The translations under genes and the position numbers were made by a program. A DNA stretch of 64,000 nucleotides from Pseudofabraea citricarpa (taxonomy: Eukaryota; Ascomycota; Leotiomycetes; Helotiales; Dermateaceae), in contig JAPWGK010000003.1 of the NCBI GenBank assembly GCA_029641185.1, positions 1,736,001-1,800,000 of the forward strand, given 5' to 3'. Below the pieces are notes generated by a model that was not told where the DNA came from, ran no database searches, and worked only from the letters and a program-made list of their open reading frames with translations. Positions 21,174 to 33,105 of this stretch are shown piece after piece; the first letter of the stretch is position 1; every line of letters starts with the position of its first letter.

Positions 21174-22275
21174 CTATACACGTCGTGGTACAGCAACGAT
21201 AGCAATGACTGGGGGACCAAGAAGAGAACGCCAAGGGGTAGAAAGATACCAGTCTACAAAATGTCAAGTCAGACAAAGACTTGCAGAGCCGGGTTATTTC
21301 GACTCACCTCCAGCTGCAAATATACTGCCTTGCTTTCCCTTATTTTGCAATCCACAGTTTTTTGCCGTTACCCAAAAGTTGGCTCCTGTTTCAACATTCA
21401 GTTCTCTTTCTTCTCTGTGATTTACATTCATGCATCTTACCATTACAGTTTTTGTCGGCCACACAAGCATCCTGGATTTAGTGAGTCAGTCCGCTGAATT
21501 TTACCAAGAACATTACATAACTTACGATGCAAGATTCCAAGTCAAAATTCCCTTGTGCAATTCTTCCTGAAGAGAGAGTAGCGAGGGATGAGATAGCTGT
21601 CCACGGAGGAACCCACTCTTTGACATAGTGTTGGCACCATATCTTGAATGTGACTCCCTTTCGATTGATCGTGGTCATATGGGAACCAGGACAGCTGAGT
21701 GAAGGAACAGGCGGGGGAGGATCGACACATGAGCCAGGGCCACCTGATTTGACCTATTATCAGTACAAATCAAAACAACCATTATGAAGTACGGAGCTGA
21801 TACCATTCCATTTGAAGATCTTATTGCCAGCACAACAGCCTGCTTCGTTTACCGAGGTGTCTGTTTTGAGAGCAGTTCCATCATCACAGCAGACCATGGC
21901 CTTCGTCTTGGGATGTGGATATCTGTTGACTGTCAGCTACTTCAATTGGCGTGTAGATTCTAGAGAATCCATACTCGGTTCCGAGGCAAACTATATTTTG
22001 ATCAGTTATAAGTTTCTATATTGGTTTCGCAAGTCAGAGTGATGCGAACGTACTTCCCGAATCATCCTTCTTGCAATTTCCGGCGAAAGTTCCGTCAGTT
22101 TCATATTGAGGAACAAATCCTGCTCCTTGTTTCGAGCAGAATTCCTATATCAATTTAGAACTTTGCTACTAGTCACAGATGCGGAAGTAAAGTAATATAC
22201 CTCCGGTGTCTCGGCTGTGACCAGTCCAAGCAAGCCGAGAAGTGACAATAACCACAATCGTTGAGGCAAAACCAT
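21174..22275 (-). CDS. Secreted cysteine-rich PAN-type protein A
   Basis: Eight exons (22275-22201, 22144-22054, 21990-21975, 21922-21804, 21743-21526, 21471-21441, 21385-21308, 21253-21174) sum to 235 codons plus stop. A signal peptide MVLPQRLWLLSLLGLLGL ends near TAETPE. Next come two CC modules (VCCDDGTALKTD and AGCCAGNKIFKW), a proline-rich hinge (DPPPPVPSLSC) and a PAN/apple-like domain (TFKIWCQHYV, ESCIDACVADKNCNG, AKNCGLQ). Exon 3 is only 16 nt. Such proteins are extracellular and PAN domains bind protein or sugar; the actual ligand is unknown. It is related to the two neighbouring genes B and C. Confidence 0.7.
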
Positions 22276-23083
22276 GACTGATGACTCAACCGGCTGAACA
22301 AGATGAACTGCTAATGGAAGACCAAATGGTTGGATGTTTGAACTGGAACAATAGCTGCTGTCTTTGTTTTTATTTGAATAGAAGAAGGGGAAGCAGGCTG
22401 ACACAGAACGGCCAAGCATTTTGATTTTTGATCGGAAATCCCGGTTGTATCCAAGACACCGAGGAAACAATGCCACCATGTACTTGTCACAGCTGAGTTT
22501 CTAACTAGAGATAGTATGTAGACTTACTTTGGTCATCAACTCGCATGCCTATCTAGCGCCTGCGGTGTCTTGTTATACCAATACCAATATCAATATTTGA
22601 GTGCATGCTGTGTTCATTTATCGTGTTCAAGATACTATGAGTTTAAATTCTAATGGGACAGAAGACGGTTTTTTAGTGGTCCAGTAATAAACCAGTGCAA
22701 GTTTTAGTTCTGATCTGCAGTCTGGGAATCATTGGTGTCACTGTTACTAAAGTTTAATTCATCATCTGGTACGAGGTATCACTGCAGGTCTCGGTGTTGA
22801 ATTCTATCACATGTTCTCCTTCGCGAATAGAGGTGACAAAGTACACTGACGATCACAACTAATGCTAGATATGATGATTATATTTTAGTGTCATGGCAGA
22901 TCTTGAAAGATGTTTTGAAGATACTCTAAAAAATAGGAGCGAGCAAGAAATATATCTTTTTAGTAGATGGAATATTGTTTGATTAGGACGATTTTGGCAC
23001 TAGATCGTAGCTTAATTGATAACTTGGAATCCCAGTACCGGCATCGTTCTTTCATCCTCAAGTTCAGTTTACTACATATTATC
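22276..23083. other. Intergenic, promoter of PAN protein A
   Basis: The region lies upstream of gene A and downstream of gene B. It is AT-rich. ORFs near 22960-23250 overlap the 3' exon of gene B in the wrong frame. Nothing else was seen. Confidence 0.45.
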
Positions 23084-24726
23084 CTAGCGCTTTTTAACTG
23101 GAATTGCTGTGAGAAATTCGTACCCAAATGGATCACCAGTTGGAAGAAATTCCCAAGCACTGGCTTGAATACAATTGTTTGGATCGTAGTCTGGATCTGG
23201 CGGAAAGTAATTAATGCCTTGGCATTTGGGATTTTTAGCTATAGAAGATGATGGGTTAGCGAAGCAAAATAGTCCAACAACAATTCACTTACAGCAGGAT
23301 TCCATGCACTCCTCTGGAGTCTTAGCTTCCACTCTATCTATTGCGTCGATACTCTCTCTGAATGAGTGCTTGCAAGATATCTCATACTCTATTTCCCCGA
23401 TCGTCACTCTCTTCCCATTGGCTTGTGAGCATTTGTTCGGAACTGGCTCTGGCGTTGGGTCTGGCGTTGGATCTGGCGTTGGATCTGGCGTTGGATCTGG
23501 AGTTGGATCTGGAGTTGGTTTTGGTTTTGGTGCTGAGCATGAGCATTTGAATTCCTCTGTCACACCACAACAACCACCTTTACCGCTATCATTATCAAAT
23601 TTATAAGTAGTTCCAGCTGAACCTGCAAGATAATTAGGATGAGTAGCTTTGCTAGGTTGAAAAGGAAGCTTACAGCATTCTCCGGTACCTTTCTCGACAT
23701 TAGCTGAAAACGTCTTCCCATTGTCATAGCAGCCACCGATGCTTGCGACTCCATCAAAAGAGTATATCTTTCCTGCTTCACAACAATCACCTTTACCAGA
23801 ACCACCAGCGTCAGCTTGGTAGGTTTTACCAGCATCGCAACATTCGCCACCTCCATTTTTTACATCGGAGCTGTAGCGTTTTCCGGGTGTACAGCAACCA
23901 CTGAAGTTAGAGGCAGCATCAAAGCTAAACTCCAGACCCGGACGACAACATCCATATTTGTTAGAGATAGCATCAAGTGATGGTAGATCCAGCAGTACAA
24001 CAACTCTCGTAGTTGGTAGACTCATAAGAGGTCAAGACGAGCCCCTTGTCGCAACATCCTCCTTTCCCAGTCCTCGGATCTATACTCCAAGTTTTCCCGA
24101 CATCGCAGCAACCGCCTTTCCCAGCAAAATTGTCCCAGGCATAGACCTGTGGCGGAAGGCAACAACCACCTTCTTGGGGGAAGTCGGGATCAGTACTAAA
24201 GATACCCTGACAATGTTAATGATCGAATCGAAAGTAGATAAGTGGACATACTTTTTCTCTGCAGCAGCCATCTTGCTTGGTTTTTGGATCCTGGGACCAA
24301 ATCAGTGAACCGTTTAACTTGAAGATATCTTGGTTTTACCTTGTAGGCACTGTTGGAAGGCCAACACAATGATAAAGTTGGGCCTTTGCACACCTTTGTA
24401 GGCTCTATATAGATTTTAGGATTTGAAGATATGAACATGTATACAAGAAAATGCTTACTTCCATCAGGACCAAATACATTATCTAAAAAGGCAATGATTA
24501 GTTTTGGCAGTGAATCAACTCATTCTGAGGGTTACCAACAATATCCTGGTCCAGACTCTGCTCATCGTCAGCTTGACAAAAACTTGCAAGGAGGCTGAGA
24601 GTTCTTACTTGCAACACACATTGCATCATATTTTGCACGATCAGCTGGAGAAGGCTCAATTGCGAGGCTAGTACCGAAGATGAGAAATGCTGCGCCAGCA
24701 AGCGCTTTCCAACCAAAGCCAGTCAT
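23084..24726 (-). pseudogene. Secreted CC-repeat plus PAN protein B, frameshifted
   Basis: About eight exons (24726-24609, a small uncertain exon near 24545, 24482-24459, 24405-24341, 24290-24252, 24206-23674, 23622-23293, 23238-23084). The signal peptide starts MTGFGWKALAGAAFLIF. A run of modules follows, each with a Cys-Cys pair about every 20 residues (GGCCDVGKTWSIDPRTGKGG is typical). After that come a Pro-Thr-Asp linker (PDPTPDPTPDPT) and a PAN domain (EISCKHSF, KNPKCQGINYF). One extra base near 23975 in exon 6 puts a stop in frame; the CC modules resume in the next frame. Everything else is intact, so this is either a recent disabling mutation or a sequence error. Without it the length would be about 426 residues. 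Confidence 0.65.
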
Positions 24727-25853
24727 TCTCGGGAGATCAGTTGTTCGTTTTTCAAAGAAGAATTGATACTGTAGACAGTGAGGTTCAAACCTCTGACAAT
24801 AGATTAAAAGAGATACTGGGGATGAGATTTACTCAATTCACCATACTTGCATCCTAGACTTCGTTTCTTTCATTTCAATATTGCTTGTTGTACAGACTAC
24901 TCTATTTCGAAGGATATCTTCAACGTTTCCGGCAGTTTTCAGCTTTTCTTTTTCTGTGGCTTTTAATGATCTGGATACAAAAGTTTGGATGGATTACATG
25001 GACCTTGTCTCACATGGATCGAATCACCGATGAGTTACACGTAGCGAGCATTATTTGAGCTGATTCTTCTGATTGTAATACCGACTCCACAATTTTGTGT
25101 AATGCAGTATGGAACACAGAGAACCCATTAAACTTTCCTTGGAATATTAGTATTCGGAGATCTACATAGATCTTTAAGGTTGTGTAACAATGTCTCAACA
25201 CTTTCAAATTTTGATCCGATGTAATATAGCATGGATGATGAGAATAACAAAGAGACCCAATAGAGACTTTAGAAAAGGTTGGTTAGAGATGGTGCCTCAA
25301 AATGTCAGCGAAGCTTTCACAATTTTACGTCATTGTTAAACCACTTTTGCTTTACTTTACTTTCCTTTTGTCTCGGCGCTGTACTCGGAGAGAAATTGAA
25401 CTTCTTCGGAGATTTTAGGATCAGCTCCAGTTCGATACACACTTGATGCTACCTACATTAGACCAAAGTGGAGACACGTGTAAGCATGCTACTGTGCTAC
25501 TGTCTAGCGTTGAATTTATGTTTGGCGAAAAGACCGGGCCTGATGCTGTGCTCGTACGCCTCAGCTAGAGGCAGAACTACAATGAATCTGGTGTTTCGTC
25601 AAAAATTCTCTCCACAGTTTCATAATTGTGGTTGCACAGCCTTCAGGATTATACAATAACAATAGTTGGAGATTAATAATCGATCTATTAGAGCTACTAA
25701 TTTTCTTACGCATGGCGTTTTGATTTTGTAGTCATTTACCAAGCTCCCCATAATCTACACTTGAATCCTCACAGCACCCGCCTCTTCACATCTAAGATAA
25801 ATCCCGCTTTTTGGTTTAGATTGTTTTCAGAAGAGAACTTAGATAAGTTGAAG
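24727..25853. other. Divergent promoter region between PAN genes B and C
   Basis: This 1.1-kb spacer lies between two divergent secreted-protein genes, so they could share control elements. No gene was recognised and no strong repeat was seen. Confidence 0.45.
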
Positions 25854-27640
25854 ATGTGGTCTCCAAATTTGCACGCAGGCATTGCCCCGCTCATTATATT
25901 CGCCATTACTTGCTTGCCACTTTATGTAAGAGCAGATGCTGGACAAGGAAGACTCAGAGTCTATTCCTGCGTTAACAATAAAGACAATGGACAAAACTAC
26001 ACAACGTAACCTTATGTCCCCCCTCATGCAGGCGAGTTATTGACTTGAGTTTCGCAGGCCAGCACCAAATGCTATTACATATCAGCTTAGATGCGGATAC
26101 GGAACAACGGTAGGAGTCCAAATACAGCGAAAATTGGGAGGATCTAACACAGCCCAAAGGCGAAACGACTTGATGATCTTCAAGCATCAAGTTTGACAGG
26201 TTGTGCCGACAAATGCTCTCAACATCCGGAATGTCAGTCTTGCGATTGGGCAGCTGACACGAAACTCTGTGTCCGTTTTAGCCAAGTATGTCGTCTATTT
26301 TGTATTCCAGGAGCCATATTCTAACAAACACAACAGTATATAGATGTGAGTAGTAGTCTTCGTGCTAATACAGAGAACGTTGCGTCTATCACCATGACTC
26401 CGAGCAAGGAATACATCATATCAGTTAGACCTTACTAATCTATCACACCATGACAGCCCGTACCCAACGTAAGTTCCTCTTCTTGAACTAGTTAGTAAAA
26501 TACTAATTTTGAGGAAAGCCCAACGTGAATACATGGCAAGTTTACCTACTCAGCGAAAATGTTGAAATAACTGATATTTATTGAAGGTTTCCGCTTGAGG
26601 CACGAAAGAAGCTAGACCCGCCTCCAGAGCCAGCACCAGAACCAGAACCAGTGGATATACCTAATTGCCCGAAACCAGCGGCTGTGATTATAGAGACCAA
26701 AAATTCCACAGATTTCTCTTCGCCTGCTCTGTGCCCGCAAAGTAAGACAATCACTCAATTCAGACGTCAATCATTTCTGATTATGTCTGTTAGGCGATGG
26801 AAAAATCTACATCACCCCAGATGGCCAATACTTCAAAATTCAATGCACTGCTCATAATGAGCACGAGTTCACTGACGCCATTCACACTGCTCCAGCAAGC
26901 AGCCTATCAGAGTGTATCAATAGGTGCAGTGTAATGCCTGAATGCAAGAGGTACAAGATCTTTTGAACAAATTGTGATGAATTATTGCTTCTGTACAACT
27001 ACTAATCGAACTTAGTTTTACTTACGGGAAAAAGGATTGGAAGTGTTACCTTTATAGTAAAGGGGTGTTACAGCGTGAGTAACTGTGCTACTTTTTAGGC
27101 TTGATATATTGCTCACGCTGACTTCTATAGATTGTGACGTTGGTAAGATCAATGATCAATATCGAGGGTTAATAATTTACTTACATATCTCCTACTAGAG
27201 GCTCATGATGCCGCTTACCTTATAGAACCGCCAACCTCAGAAAAACCAGACGACGTAACGATAAAGTGTGCGAAGGAATGTCCGGGGGCAAATGGTCAGA
27301 TATTTGAAACGGGCGGTGTTGTAAGTTAACTTCCTACATATTGTTCTTCAACACATCCTCACAAATTCAGAAATTCCACATGGACTGCTGCAAGCGTCAT
27401 GGCACCACGGTTATAGGTTCAGATGTAATACCAACTTTCGAATTGTGTATGAGCGCTTGTTCAAAGATTTCATCTTGTGCATCTGTCGATTACCATGATA
27501 GGACTGGCACCTGCTACTATGGAAAGCATTTTGGGGAGCCTACTATTTCGGTCGGAGGATGGTCTTCTGCCCACTCATTGGGATGCGCTGGGGATTGCAA
27601 ACAAAAAGGAAACTGTGCGTGTGGCAAGACTGAGCTGTAG
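25854..27640 (+). CDS. Secreted protein C with three PAN-like domains
   Basis: Twelve exons were deduced (25854-26005, 26058-26109, 26160-26285, 26337-26345, about 26459-26470 and 26521-26537, then 26587-26741, 26794-26950, 27016-27074, 27131-27142, 27199-27320, 27371-27640), summing to 380 codons. The signal peptide starts MWSPNLHAGIAPLIIFAIT. PAN-like segment 1 holds LTGCADKCSQHPECQSCDWA. A Pro-Glu linker (PPPEPAPEPEPVDIP) follows. Segment 2 holds FKIQCTAHN and SLSECINRCSVMPECKS, and segment 3 holds FHMDCCKRHG and FELCMSACSKISSCASVDY. Several exons are tiny (9, 12 and 17 nt), and one intron appears to use a GC donor (26538). The small exons are the least certain part. Probably a cell-surface or secreted adhesin or ligand-binding protein. 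Confidence 0.65.
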
Positions 27641-27965
27641 GAGAATAGTAACATCAGAGTATAACTATCACTTCACAATAAAGTTTTCACGTATCGAGAA
27701 AAGAAATATTGGTGAAACAATTCCCTGCTTAGTAAAATGTTGGAAATCCGTGTGAAGCATTCTCACTTGCCTAAATAGGCAGCTAGGAATCATTCAAAAC
27801 GCGGTTCCGATGGTTCGGATCTGAATCCGCGATCTGCATCGCCTTATCTATTGATCTCCATATAGTTCGCTTCGCTTCTTGACAACTTACTGAATTACAA
27901 GAATTCCTTTTAACTCCTCAATACTGTTAAATCTGCACAACATTAAAAGAAGTAAAACAGACACA
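27641..27965. other. Intergenic, promoter of the GST gene
   Basis: This is 325 bp between co-directional genes, with nothing recognisable beyond the expected promoter. Confidence 0.45.
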
Positions 27966-28978
27966 ATGGCTGAATCACTTTTTGCTGAAGGGACTCCGGC
28001 AGAGGTAGTGAATGCAAAAGGGTTGCATCTCATAACCGCGTCAACCCCAAATGGACAGAAATCCCAGCTTATGGTAGAAGAGCTGATCGATGCTTATGGT
28101 ACTGATGTTAGCCGAACTCTTATGTAACATGTCATATTTTCCCCTTTTTGCCTGGTTTTATTGACGTCTTAATAGTGATATATTCACTGGCGAGCAGAAG
28201 AAAGACTGGTTTCTTCGATTGAATCCAAACGGTCTGTCCACACCCCACGAAAGATTTTATTGTTTTCTTTCTATTAAATTTCAGCTAAATTTACTTTGTT
28301 TCCAAGGCTTGATTCCGGTCCTCGTTGATCATACTAAATCACCACCGTTCCCCGTTTTCGAGTCATCGGCCATCCTTATCTACCTCCAGAAGCAAATTGA
28401 TACCTCCTTCAAGTTCGGATTCGAAGACGAGCGGGAGAGCTTTGAGTGTTTGCAGTGGCTTCTATTTTGGCATGGAACAGGTGCTAACGCCCAAGGCCGT
28501 AAGTTGCTTAACAATTCTCGAGCTAAGTTCTCCTCAATTAACTTTTGACAGAGACCAACTTTTACTGCCAATTGTTAGTTATCACATGATTAATCTTTAA
28601 CCTCCTCTACTTAGTATCAGCGCTAATGATTGGTATTTGAAAAGCGCAAACGAGAAATTGCCTTTTGCCATGGAATTTTCTCGAAACCAGGCATTGCGTG
28701 TCTTCAATGTTCTCGAGATTCGCCTTTCGGGCCAACATAGCGTTGACAAGAAACGACGTGACTACCTCGTTGGCGCTGGGCTGGGCAAGTACAGTATTGC
28801 TGACATAGGTATCTGGCCTTGGGTTAAAGGTTGGAAATTCTCAGGTTTCTCTAACGAGGAAATGTCCAAATTTCCATGCTTGTTGGATTGGGTGGAGAAG
28901 ATTAGTCAGAGGCCCGCAGTCAAGAGAGCGATTGGAGAAAAGTATAAAATACCTGATGGGTACTTACCAGATTTTTAG
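27966..28978 (+). CDS. Glutathione S-transferase (Ure2/GTT-like)
   Basis: Five exons (27966-28123, 28176-28231, 28307-28498, 28552-28573, 28615-28978) sum to 263 codons plus stop. The thioredoxin-like N-domain shows HLITASTPNGQKSQLMVEEL, the glutathione-contacting NPNGLIPVLVDH, and ESSAILIYLQ. The helical C-domain shows GKYSIADIGIWPWVKGW and FPCLLDWVEKISQRPAVKRA. This is a complete cytosolic GST of the fungal Ure2/nu-type, conjugating glutathione to electrophiles. It sits between the PAN genes and the acyltransferase. A role in detoxifying a pathway product would be speculation. The donor of intron 2 (GTCTGT) is weak. Confidence 0.88.
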
Positions 28979-29171
28979 TGCAATATGGTTTGGGCTTAGG
29001 AGTTCAGAGTTGTACATGAATATGTCTAGGAAATATTTGTTTGGAGAGTGACAACGGTCCTGAACTTTTTCATGTTTTTCTTTCTTTCTGAATACTCAAG
29101 ATTTGTCAACATTTAATTTCTTCGTCGTGATATGATCGTGCAATATTACACTAAACATGACTCACAAGACC

Positions 29172-30923
29172 TTACTCCTTCAGTTCCGCCACCGCAGCCT
29201 TTTCTTCTACCCATCTTCCAAACTTTACACAATTATCATCCACTAACCTGGACCACAGATCCGAAACCCAAAACACCATTGGCGTCAAGAGCAAGAACGC
29301 GACCACGTACCCGGCCACTAATTTCCAACCTTCTTTTCCTATCAGCTCCCATACCCATGGTAGAAGTGACCACCCTCCAGCACTCAAAATTGGGAAATGC
29401 ACAATGTAAAGAGGATAACTGATGCGTCCCAGGTATTGGGGCACCGAGCACTCGAGCAAATGCTGTAAGATCGGAAGCTTGGTTATGGAGAGGACGAGAA
29501 GTGCCGAGCCCGCCGCTTCCCAGGTCCAGCGGGAATGTGAGATCCAGTGCAGGGGAAGATAAAACTTGCTGGTTCCGTGGTTTGACGTGTATGATGCGAT
29601 TATGAGAGAAAGGATCATAGTCAGAGCCCAAAATCCTTGGATAAGGAGGCCCTGAAATCGGACTTGGTGTTTATTGTTACAAGTGTCGTTAAGGTTATTT
29701 TGTAGCTGGTTCAGTGGCCTGGAAAGAGGATTGGAAAGGAATGCCGCGATCAAAATACCACTAAGAAAAAGAGAGATATCCCAGCGTCCGATATAAAGAC
29801 AGAATGCCAGCTCCATAGCTACCACACAATTCCTAATAGGAGCACGTGTCCGTGACAAACCAGCCAAAGTTGCAAACAACACCATTGAGCTATAGAACTC
29901 AACTTCAATAGTCCACAGCTGGGGAGCATAATCAGCTTCCGTCCTTGAAGGATGGGGTTGAAACCAGAGATCTGGATAGTATAACCGAGTGAGGAGATAA
30001 GTGATCCAATCTTCCAACTGTCCAAAAAATGATAAATATGTCGGATGCGACTGGATAAAATCTGGGTTCTCAGGTAATGGATAAATAGCTGTATAAAATC
30101 CCATTTGTACCATGATCATGATAAGAAAAGTAGCGAGGGTCGTTGGAAGGAAAAGTCGAATGGCACGGCGGAATATAGAAGATGTCAAGTTTTGTGACAG
30201 TGGATCCCAGTTCTGAGCTCTGATGAATGCCAGTGGTTTCAGTGAGAGTGCCGTTCCTGAGATGACGAAGAAGATGCAGACCATCGGACTTCCTGCATAG
30301 AGAAGTCGAATGATCGGAAGTTGTAACAACGAGTCGCTATCTGGAGAAGAGCCATAAGAATCTAGCATTCCATGCAAATGCGGTGCCGAGAAATGATCGA
30401 TATAAACGATAAAGGCTGCGATGCCTCTAAGACCATCAAGGTACGCTGTTTTTGACTTTTTCTTTGGAACTATTGGCCCCTCTGAGGATATAAATCCATG
30501 GAAAGGGCCGGGAATTAAGACAGTAGCGACTGTAAATACCGCCCTTCTGGCTAAATCGATTATCGGAATAAAAGAGTTCGCAGGCAGATAAATTTGCTTT
30601 TCGATTTCGTCATTTGAATTGAGTAATGAATCCTCTTGGTAACTCAAAGAATCCTCACTTTCGTGCGCTTCAACTTCTCTCTGCATTGGGAGTAGGTGAC
30701 GAGCTTCATCTTGCCGTTTAAAGAGCAGAGAGAAATTCCAGTTCATTATTGTTGCCAAATTTTGGTCAAATCCTGCAAATTCTGTCGCGAACTGAAAAAA
30801 GTATTCTGAGTTCGGTCGAGTTGAGGTCATTTGAATTTCGTTCGGCTCGCTTCCGTCAGAAGTCCGCAATCCGCATTCCGTCCACAGGGCTCGGAAACTC
30901 GCACTCAAGACCCGGGATGCCAT
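29172..30923 (-). CDS. Integral-membrane acyltransferase (Acyl_transf_3 family)
   Basis: A single exon of 584 codons counted from the ATG at 30923. The ATG at 30746 (MNWNFSLLFKR) is a good alternative start that would give 524-525 residues, because the first 60 residues look like leader sequence. The family signature KTAYLDGLRGIAAFIVYIDH (about residues 155-175) contains the catalytic-type histidine. About ten hydrophobic segments follow, including CIFFVISGTALSLKPL and YLGRISYPLYIVHFP. Members move acyl groups onto sugars, peptides or lipids at a membrane. As a near neighbour of the RiPP-like region it could be a tailoring enzyme, but such genes are common. It reads toward the GST gene. Confidence 0.82.
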   Translation of the reverse strand: MASRVLSASFRALWTECGLRTSDGSEPNEIQMTSTRPNSEYFFQFATEFAGFDQNLATIMNWNFSLLFKRQDEARHLLPMQREVEAHESEDSLSYQEDSLLNSNDEIEKQIYLPANSFIPIIDLARRAVFTVATVLIPGPFHGFISSEGPIVPKKKSKTAYLDGLRGIAAFIVYIDHFSAPHLHGMLDSYGSSPDSDSLLQLPIIRLLYAGSPMVCIFFVISGTALSLKPLAFIRAQNWDPLSQNLTSSIFRRAIRLFLPTTLATFLIMIMVQMGFYTAIYPLPENPDFIQSHPTYLSFFGQLEDWITYLLTRLYYPDLWFQPHPSRTEADYAPQLWTIEVEFYSSMVLFATLAGLSRTRAPIRNCVVAMELAFCLYIGRWDISLFLSGILIAAFLSNPLSRPLNQLQNNLNDTCNNKHQVRFQGLLIQGFWALTMILSLIIASYTSNHGTSKFYLPLHWISHSRWTWEAAGSALLVLSITKLPILQHLLECSVPQYLGRISYPLYIVHFPILSAGGWSLLPWVWELIGKEGWKLVAGYVVAFLLLTPMVFWVSDLWSRLVDDNCVKFGRWVEEKAAVAELKE

Positions 30924-31291
30924 TCTCGGTGCCTCTCTTCGGGGCCTACAGCTAGCCAATAGTAAAACTCTGGCGGCTCCTGTCGGAAGTGGTCCTGAGT
31001 GATACTAACAAACCCCATAGTTCCTGGTTTCCGTGCTCCATGCACTAGAGAGAGCAAAGTCGCTCGCTAAAGTGTTGCTTGCCAGATCAAGTAATCCCAT
31101 GGAGAATGATTTATCCTTGACGAACTTGTGTAAAGCAAAGGTAGGAGGAATTATTTTTTGATGTTCGGGAGAAACAAGAGGCGCCATGATTATTGATTTA
31201 AAGTAATTTTAATGTGATCTAACAGAAAATTACACCCACCCTTCATCGTTTTCAACTCGTTTCTTTGGTCTCAAGTGCCGAGAAATCTGAT
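30924..31291. other. Intergenic between acyltransferase and transporter
   Basis: This holds the promoter of the acyltransferase gene and the 3' flank of the transporter gene. Several CGGA/TCCG words lie just inside and upstream of the acyltransferase start (about 30840-30900). Nothing else was seen. Confidence 0.4.
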
Positions 31292-33105
31292 CTATGTCTT
31301 CCCTGGCTCCCCTAGCTTTGTTGCCAAATATGCCGCAACTAATGCTGAGATCCCTCCAAGCCGCAACACCCATCCGACACTATCATCATTTTCTCCTGCT
31401 TCCCGCTTCCACATCCAGAATACAACACTGCTTACTAGTGTCGACACAAGTTGCGGAGCCGCGATGGCCATGTTGTGCAATCCAATAATAATACCAGGTT
31501 GTGTTTCGTATTCTTCGCTTTCGATAGCTGTGATTCCATCTAATTGCCATCGGTTTGTGTTTAGTCGCGAGAGCTCTGTACTGATAAGAGCGTATGGTAC
31601 CCAGCAAGTCATCGCCCAACTGATACCCAAAACACCAACAAGAGTCGTAGTTCCTCGTACGGTTGTGATGAATGGTGTACTGAACATGCAAATTGCAAAT
31701 AGGAGGTGGGACAATAGCCAAAAAGATCGGAGGGATAGCCAAGTGAAACGAGGATACCTTTGGATCAAGGAGGTTGTGCGATATTTTGGTTGTTTAAGTG
31801 CCATTAACGGGGGAATACATATTCCGGTAATAAGAGAAATGGCAGCGAAGATGAGAAGCGCAAAAGATCCTTCTCTTGTTGCGTCTTCATAGACCATCAG
31901 TTGTAGCGTCCTTGGGATGGCAGATTGGCTGGTGTATAGTTCTTCGATATCTAAAAGTAATATTAGTGTGCTGTTTGATCTTTGCTGGACCCGCTAATTA
32001 TTCTTACAAATTTGGCCGACATAGCTTTTTCGTGTGTTAGAAATATTTCGAGGCAGGTGGTTGTGATCACTTACGTAGTAATATAGTACAAAAAAACGAA
32101 CCAAGCTGACCAGGCTGCAAACTGTACCTTGCATACTTTCACAACCTCTGGGGGCATCCGACTGAAGCCAGAGAACATATGACGAAATTTGCCCATCGAA
32201 GTCGCCAGTTTTTGATCCGGTAGGCCATCACTGCTAGGGTCTCTTTCTTGTACCACCCAACATAGAATAGAGATCGTGACTACCAGATTCAAAGATGCAA
32301 GTACAGAGAGAACTTTGAATTGCGTATCGCCAAAAATTGGCAGCATATCTGGTAACTTTACAAAACCTGAACCATAGCCGAGGAGGTTACCGATACCAGT
32401 CATGCGAGCAGCCCACGCACTTGCATCGTCAAGTTGATCGGTAGGGCAGCTGTCGACAAAAAGAGCGCGCATACCACCTTGAACTGGCTGAATTGCGAGA
32501 TTAAGAGCATAGACGGAAACAGTTGCGACCAACATTGTGGTGTTCTTTATGAAGTCTTTGTTCTCGGGGTGTCCGAGGCCTCTTGCAGTAAAACTTGCGA
32601 TCTCAATAGACCATGCAAGGCTAAGCAAAGATATAACGATACAGAAAGCTCCAATGCTAATGTATGGCCTTCTTTTACCCCATGGATGGCGTGACTGGTC
32701 GCTACAGATTCCAAAATAAGCTTGTCCAAATGCTCCAGATAATGGACCTGCTGCCCACACAAGTCCCATCAGGGTTTTGCTAAAGCCCAAGGAAGCAAGA
32801 TACGGCTAATAAATCATTAGTGAATGTCTTTAAGATAATGAATATATTGATACATACAGAGCCACCAGCAAATTGAACTGCAAATACTCCTTGAAGCCTG
32901 GAATTTGTAAGTCTGATTGCCGAAGAGTTGATTTTATCATAAGAACATACCCCCCAACTCCCAAAGTCAAAAATATCAAGTACAGCATGCCTCTTCGCCT
33001 TGGACCATAATCATCAGGCGTTTGTTTGAGTTCGGAGCATATCTCGCTGTTCTGTTTAATATTGAAAAGCCACTTGGGACTTATAAACGACGATTTTGGA
33101 AACAT
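31292..33105 (-). CDS. MFS sugar transporter, sucrose/alpha-glucoside (GPH) type
   Basis: Five exons (33105-32951, 32897-32858, 32805-32075, 32024-32008, 31950-31292) sum to 533 codons. Twelve membrane segments can be placed. The family motifs are LGFSKTLMGLVWAAGPLSG, then SDQSRHPWGKRRPYI (the cytoplasmic loop 2-3 RxGRR-type motif), and AWAARMTGIGNLLGYGSG. This matches SUT1/Sut-like proton-coupled sucrose and maltose carriers of the plasma membrane. Exon 4 is only 17 nt and exon 2 only 40 nt. Export of a pathway product cannot be excluded, but an uptake carrier is the more likely function. Confidence 0.85.

Noticed and set aside
23382..23606. Plus-strand ORFs rich in Gly-Val and Leu-Asp repeats
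   Set aside because: Antisense of the Pro-Thr-Asp linker of PAN protein B.
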